From the NCBI RefSeq assembly GCF_032716425.1, contig NZ_CP090419.1, positions 1,421,001 to 1,485,000 on the forward strand: a stretch of 64,000 nucleotides of DNA, written 5' to 3'. Below the pieces are notes generated by a model, which worked only from the letters and a program-made list of their open reading frames with translations, did no database searches and was not told the DNA's origin. The translations under genes and the position numbers were made by a program. Position 1 is the first letter of the stretch, and each line of letters begins with the position of its first letter. The stretch comes from Pseudoalteromonas sp. N1230-9 (GTDB lineage Bacteria > Pseudomonadota > Gammaproteobacteria > Enterobacterales > Alteromonadaceae). This document shows positions 61,028-64,000 of the stretch, one piece after another.

Positions 61028-61573
61028 ATGTGGAATATTCCAAACACACTCACAACCTTTAGACTTTTTCTAATCCCTATTTTTTTGGTGATTTTTTATT
61101 TGCCATTCTCATGGGCGTTTTTCGCAGCGGCATTTGTATTCTGGCTTGCGTCAATCACTGATATTCTTGATGGCTACTTAGCTCGTCGACTTGATCAGTC
61201 AACACCTTTTGGTGCTTTCTTAGATCCTGTCGCCGATAAAGTAATGGTTTGCGCAGCACTTGTAGCGCTTTCTAGTCACTATCAGAGCTTATATATGACA
61301 ATACCTGCACTGGTTATTATTAGTCGTGAAATTGTTATTTCTGCACTGCGTGAATGGATGGCCGAGCAGGGTAAACGCGACAATGTGGCCGTATCAAATA
61401 TGGGCAAATTCAAGACCGCTGCACAAATGCTAGCGATTATTGGCTTAATTTGGCAATTTGACACTTGGATGATCTACTTAAGTTATGGGCTTTTATATAT
61501 CGCGACACTGTTAACGCTTAGTTCTATGTTGCAATATTTGATGGCTGCGTGGTCTGAGTTGACCAAAAATTGA
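61028..61573 (+). CDS. pgsA: CDP-diacylglycerol-glycerol-3-phosphate 3-phosphatidyltransferase
   Basis: 181 aa (E. coli 182), four or so membrane helices. It carries the full CDP-alcohol phosphotransferase signature DG-x2-AR-x8-G-x3-D-x3-D (DGYLARRLDQ, then TPFGAFLDPVADK). It makes phosphatidylglycerol phosphate at the inner membrane. It lies between uvrC and the tRNA genes, as in E. coli. Confidence 0.97.
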   Translation: MWNIPNTLTTFRLFLIPIFLVIFYLPFSWAFFAAAFVFWLASITDILDGYLARRLDQSTPFGAFLDPVADKVMVCAALVALSSHYQSLYMTIPALVIISREIVISALREWMAEQGKRDNVAVSNMGKFKTAAQMLAIIGLIWQFDTWMIYLSYGLLYIATLLTLSSMLQYLMAAWSELTKN

Positions 61574-61644
61574 TCCTAAACGTCTAATTACACACCGTTT
61601 TAGATAAAAAATAAGCAAACAGTTCAAAACTAGCATTTTTTATA

Positions 61645-61672
61645 TTGACGCGTTTAATAATCTCTGTAGAAT
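61645..61672 (+). promoter_or_regulatory. Promoter of the tRNA array
   Basis: TTGACG at 61645-61650 and TAGAAT at 61667-61672, spacing 16, followed by the GC-rich discriminator GCGTCCG typical of stringently controlled stable-RNA promoters. The predicted start is about 35 bases before the first tRNA. Confidence 0.75.
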
Positions 61673-61712
61673 GCGTCCGTGTTGAGAGGGCATAGCCCCC
61701 AAGATAAAGAAA

Positions 61713-61788
61713 GCGGCACTAGCTCAGTTGGTAGAGCGCAACCTTGCCAAGGTTGAGGTCACGAGTTCGAGCCTCGTGTGCCGCTCCA
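61713..61788 (+). tRNA. glyW: tRNA-Gly(GCC), copy 1
   Basis: 76 nt including encoded CCA. Acceptor GCGGCAC/GTGCCGC pairs fully; anticodon GCC at 61746-61748; T-loop TTCGAGC. First gene of the array after pgsA, as glyW is in E. coli. Confidence 0.98.
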
Positions 61789-61800
61789 ATTATCTGGCTT

Positions 61801-61874
61801 GGCGGAATGGCAGAGTGGCCATGCAGCGGATTGCAAATCCGTCTACCTCGGTTCGACTCCGGGTTCCGCCTCCA
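61801..61874 (+). tRNA. cysT: tRNA-Cys(GCA), copy 1
   Basis: 74 nt with encoded CCA. Acceptor GGCGGAA/TTCCGCC; anticodon GCA at 61833-61835. Confidence 0.98.
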
Positions 61875-61908
61875 TTCAACACTCCACACGCTCTAAGAGC
61901 AACCCGAT

Positions 61909-61995
61909 GCCCGGGTGGTGGAATTGGTAGACACAAGGGATTTAAAATCCCTCGTTCGTAAGGACGTGCCGGTTCAAGTCCGGCCCCGGGCACCA
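61909..61995 (+). tRNA. leuZ: tRNA-Leu(TAA), copy 1
   Basis: 87 nt with encoded CCA and a long variable arm (class II). Acceptor GCCCGGG/CCCGGGC; anticodon TAA at 61943-61945. A small GCTC/GAGC hairpin ends 8 bases upstream. Confidence 0.98.
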
Positions 61996-62063
61996 TTTGT
62001 GGTTAACTGCAACACCAAGTGTAGTTTTAAAACTTTTAGATTTAACCTTAGAGTTAATATGAT

Positions 62064-62139
62064 GCGGCACTAGCTCAGTTGGTAGAGCGCAACCTTGCCA
62101 AGGTTGAGGTCACGAGTTCGAGCCTCGTGTGCCGCTCCA
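62064..62139 (+). tRNA. tRNA-Gly(GCC), copy 2
   Basis: Identical in sequence to copy 1; 76 nt with CCA. It is followed directly by tRNA-Leu, with no tRNA-Cys in this unit. Confidence 0.98.
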
Positions 62140-62178
62140 TATTAGCTTTATCCACTTGCTTTAAATAGCAAACCCGAT

Positions 62179-62265
62179 GCCCGGGTGGTGGAATTGGTAG
62201 ACACAAGGGATTTAAAATCCCTCGTTCGTAAGGACGTGCCGGTTCAAGTCCGGCCCCGGGCACCA
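62179..62265 (+). tRNA. tRNA-Leu(TAA), copy 2
   Basis: Identical to copy 1; 87 nt with CCA. A TTGCT/AGCAA hairpin ends 7 bases upstream. Confidence 0.98.
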
Positions 62266-62304
62266 TTTAAACTTAAATAGTTTATTGGATAAAGAAACAA
62301 ATTT

Positions 62305-62380
62305 GCGGCACTAGCTCAGTTGGTAGAGCGCAACCTTGCCAAGGTTGAGGTCACGAGTTCGAGCCTCGTGTGCCGCTCCA
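62305..62380 (+). tRNA. tRNA-Gly(GCC), copy 3
   Basis: Identical to copies 1 and 2; begins the third unit. Confidence 0.98.
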
Positions 62381-62398
62381 ATTATTTGGAAGCGATAA

Positions 62399-62472
62399 GG
62401 CGGAATGGCAGAGTGGCCATGCAGCGGATTGCAAATCCGTCTACCTCGGTTCGACTCCGGGTTCCGCCTCCA
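62399..62472 (+). tRNA. tRNA-Cys(GCA), copy 2
   Basis: Identical to Cys copy 1; 74 nt with CCA. Confidence 0.98.
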
Positions 62473-62507
62473 TATAATACTCCACACGCTCATATGAGCA
62501 ACCCGAT

Positions 62508-62594
62508 GCCCGGGTGGTGGAATTGGTAGACACAAGGGATTTAAAATCCCTCGTTCGTAAGGACGTGCCGGTTCAAGTCCGGCCCCGGGCACCA
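62508..62594 (+). tRNA. tRNA-Leu(TAA), copy 3
   Basis: Identical to the other Leu copies; last tRNA of the array. A GCTC/GAGC hairpin ends 8 bases upstream. No clear terminator follows. Confidence 0.98.
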
Positions 62595-62738
62595 TTTATA
62601 TAATACCTCTTTTCTATTTCATTTATATTTCTTTTAACAATCCCATCAACTTATTTTTTTATTGCCAAAATAGCTCTATAGTTTCCTAAGTCTTTTTTAA
62701 GTACAACTGAACTCAATAAATAGAATCAAGGAAAGATA

Positions 62739-63053
62739 ATGGAGCAATTTAAACGGGGCTTAAATCAGTTTTGGGTTGGTGCAGTGTTTGGGGTTTGCTT
62801 AGCAATTTCATTAGTGCTTATTCCTATCGCAATTATTATGTCGAACATTAATGACGTACTTAAAATTCATGAAGTTAATGTGTTAGCTGAAAAAGTATCG
62901 ACTGTTTTCGATAAATCAGAACAGGCTATTAGTAATGCTAAAGCGGCGCTAACCGATTTTGATAATGACGTAGTGATGGATATGCTGACTGCCGTACAAT
63001 CTTATCAGCAAAAAACACAGTCATTATTATCTTTTGAGCAAAACAAGTATTAA
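62739..63053 (+). CDS. Hypothetical membrane-anchored coiled-coil protein, possibly truncated by a frameshift
   Basis: 104 aa, not recognised. One membrane helix (VGAVFGVCLAISLVLIPIAIIM, about residues 12-33) is followed by a helical, probably coiled-coil domain. A coding-like continuation exists in the -1 frame from about 63038 to 63183 (QVLKEQIKEQLAQQLKAKLN and on to ANTKKGAQALPN), which would extend the helix by some 45 residues. The ORF may therefore be a frameshifted form of a protein of about 150 aa, or the region contains a sequencing error. A GGAAAG Shine-Dalgarno precedes the ATG. Confidence 0.6.
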   Translation: MEQFKRGLNQFWVGAVFGVCLAISLVLIPIAIIMSNINDVLKIHEVNVLAEKVSTVFDKSEQAISNAKAALTDFDNDVVMDMLTAVQSYQQKTQSLLSFEQNKY

Positions 63054-63152
63054 AAGAGCAAATAAAAGAACAGCTTGCACAGCAACTTAAAGCTAAACTC
63101 AACGAGCAGCAGACGACATTCATATTGTCTGTCTTTGAAAAGTTAGCAAATA

Positions 63153-63177
63153 CAAAAAAGGGAGCGCAAGCGCTCCC
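63153..63177 (-). terminator. Terminator of the alsT-like gene
   Basis: Perfect 8-bp stem GGGAGCGC / AA / GCGCTCCC. On the minus strand it is followed by T6, 25 bases past the alsT stop. It overlaps the coding-like -1 frame end of the preceding gene. Confidence 0.85.
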
Positions 63178-63201
63178 CAATTAAGTACTTATTAAACTAG
63201 A

Positions 63202-64000
63202 TTATTTGCGCCATGCGCCTTTAGGAATTGTTTGATCCAGTTTTTTGTTTTGCGAAGGATCAAAAGTAGGTAACTTACCCGCTTTGCGTTGAGTGTTGTA
63301 ATCCTTAGCTAACCAAATAACGACTCCAGATAACATGAATAGTGCTATTACATTTACAATAGCCATTAGTCCCATTGAAATATCCGCAAGAGTCCACACG
63401 ATTGGCAACTCGCCAAGTGCACCAAACATGACCATTCCAAGAACAAGTAATCTAAAAACTAACATACCAGCTGCATGATTATGTTCTAAGAACAATAAAT
63501 TAGTTTCAGCATAAGAATAATTTGCAACAATAGAGGTAAATGCAAAAAACAAAATTGCCACAGCAATAAAAGTTGCGCCCCAACTGCCAACATGCTCCTC
63601 TAGTGCTGCTTGTGTTAATGCAATACCAGTCACTCCTGAATCAGGTATCAGTTGTTGGGATAATAAAATCAGTGCCGCAGTAGCGCTACATATGATAATG
63701 GTATCAACAAATACACCTAGCATTTGTACGTAACCTTGAGAAGCAGGGTGAGGAGGGTTGGGTGTAGCAGTCGCTGCGGCGTTTGCCGCGCTACCCATAC
63801 CTGCCTCATTAGAAAACAGACCACGTTTAATACCTTGGATCATTGCCTGCATTACACCATAACCAATAGCACCAGCGCCTGCTTGCTCAATGCCAAATGC
63901 GCTATTTATTACATGCATAAATACATCAGGTAATAAATTGTAGTTACTTATACAAACATAAAGAGCGACGAGGAAGTAGGCTAGAGCCATAAAAGGCACG
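63202..64000 (-). CDS. Alanine/sodium symporter AlsT-like (AGCS family), 5' part outside window
   Basis: The frame is open to the right edge, so only the C-terminal 265 or so residues are present and the Met at 63999 is internal. The AGCS signature GIKRGLFSNEAGMGSAANAAA is clear, followed by about six membrane helices and a polar C-terminus (DPSQNKKLDQTIPKGAWRK). AGCS carriers import alanine or glycine with Na+. A complete protein would be roughly 450-500 aa. Its intrinsic terminator is at 63153-63177. Confidence 0.93.
   Translation of the reverse strand, partial: VPFMALAYFLVALYVCISNYNLLPDVFMHVINSAFGIEQAGAGAIGYGVMQAMIQGIKRGLFSNEAGMGSAANAAATATPNPPHPASQGYVQMLGVFVDTIIICSATAALILLSQQLIPDSGVTGIALTQAALEEHVGSWGATFIAVAILFFAFTSIVANYSYAETNLLFLEHNHAAGMLVFRLLVLGMVMFGALGELPIVWTLADISMGLMAIVNVIALFMLSGVVIWLAKDYNTQRKAGKLPTFDPSQNKKLDQTIPKGAWRK

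Noticed and set aside
61790-62595. Minus-strand ORFs over the tRNA genes beginning MVPGAGLEPARPYERG
   Set aside because: They are antisense translations of tRNA-Leu and neighbours, a well-known source of false proteins, and repeat with each tRNA copy.

Overview
The window looks like a chromosomal segment of a marine gammaproteobacterium of the Alteromonadales, most probably Pseudoalteromonas or a close relative. The reasons are the AT-rich base composition, the FadE, Tsx, M2-peptidase and NagK/NagX gene types, the E. coli-like block uvrY-uvrC-pgsA-tRNA(Gly-Cys-Leu), and recN/nadK beside grpE. It reads as core chromosome: no prophage, insertion sequence, integron or CRISPR array was seen.

Layout. 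1-1.2 kb: the end of a CheX-like gene and a PAS-GGDEF diguanylate cyclase. 1.3-6.1 kb (minus): the stress operon yeaG-yeaH-spoVR. 6.3-7.6 kb: sodB and the monothiol glutaredoxin grxD. 7.6-14.9 kb (minus): a self-contained efflux module in the order 30-aa membrane peptide, periplasmic adaptor, ABC ATPase, two MacB/FtsX-type permeases, sigma-54 response regulator, membrane histidine kinase. Upstream of it lie a candidate sigma-54 promoter and two palindromes, so positive autoregulation is likely. 15.4-21.4 kb: gltBD, with ArgR-like boxes and further palindromes upstream. 21.4-26.9 kb: recN with SOS boxes, nadK, and an hrcA-like gene plus grpE, each behind a heat-shock type promoter. 27-31.5 kb: a Bcr/CflA transporter, an M48 lipoprotein protease, a Tsx-like porin and an NhaC-family antiporter. 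31.7-37.6 kb: dapB, carAB and greA; carAB has a leader ORF that runs through an intrinsic terminator. 37.7-40.8 kb: an S66 LD-carboxypeptidase, then DUF3307/SatD transcribed away from a NYN-domain gene across three operators spaced exactly 28 bp apart. 41.2-45.4 kb: the N-acetylglucosamine regulon nagK-nagA-nagX and nagB, with two NagR-type operators. 45.5-47.6 kb: nudC and metC. 47.7-49.9 kb: an ABC-2 exporter with a bacterial PH-domain protein. 50-57 kb: a porin, an M2 dipeptidase lipoprotein, fadE, a small lipoprotein and cysK. 57-61.6 kb: a DAACS symporter, uvrY (gacA), uvrC and pgsA. 61.7-62.6 kb: eight tRNA genes in the order Gly-Cys-Leu, Gly-Leu, Gly-Cys-Leu. 62.7-64 kb: a small, probably frameshifted membrane protein and the C-terminal part of an AlsT-type alanine/Na+ symporter that leaves the window.

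The stretches most worth follow-up are the SatD/DUF3307/NYN divergon with its operator array, the carAB leader peptide and attenuator, the sigma-54 efflux module with its tiny first ORF, and the HrcA-like regulator paired with sigma-32 promoters. All functional calls rest on reading motifs and family resemblance; no database search was run.
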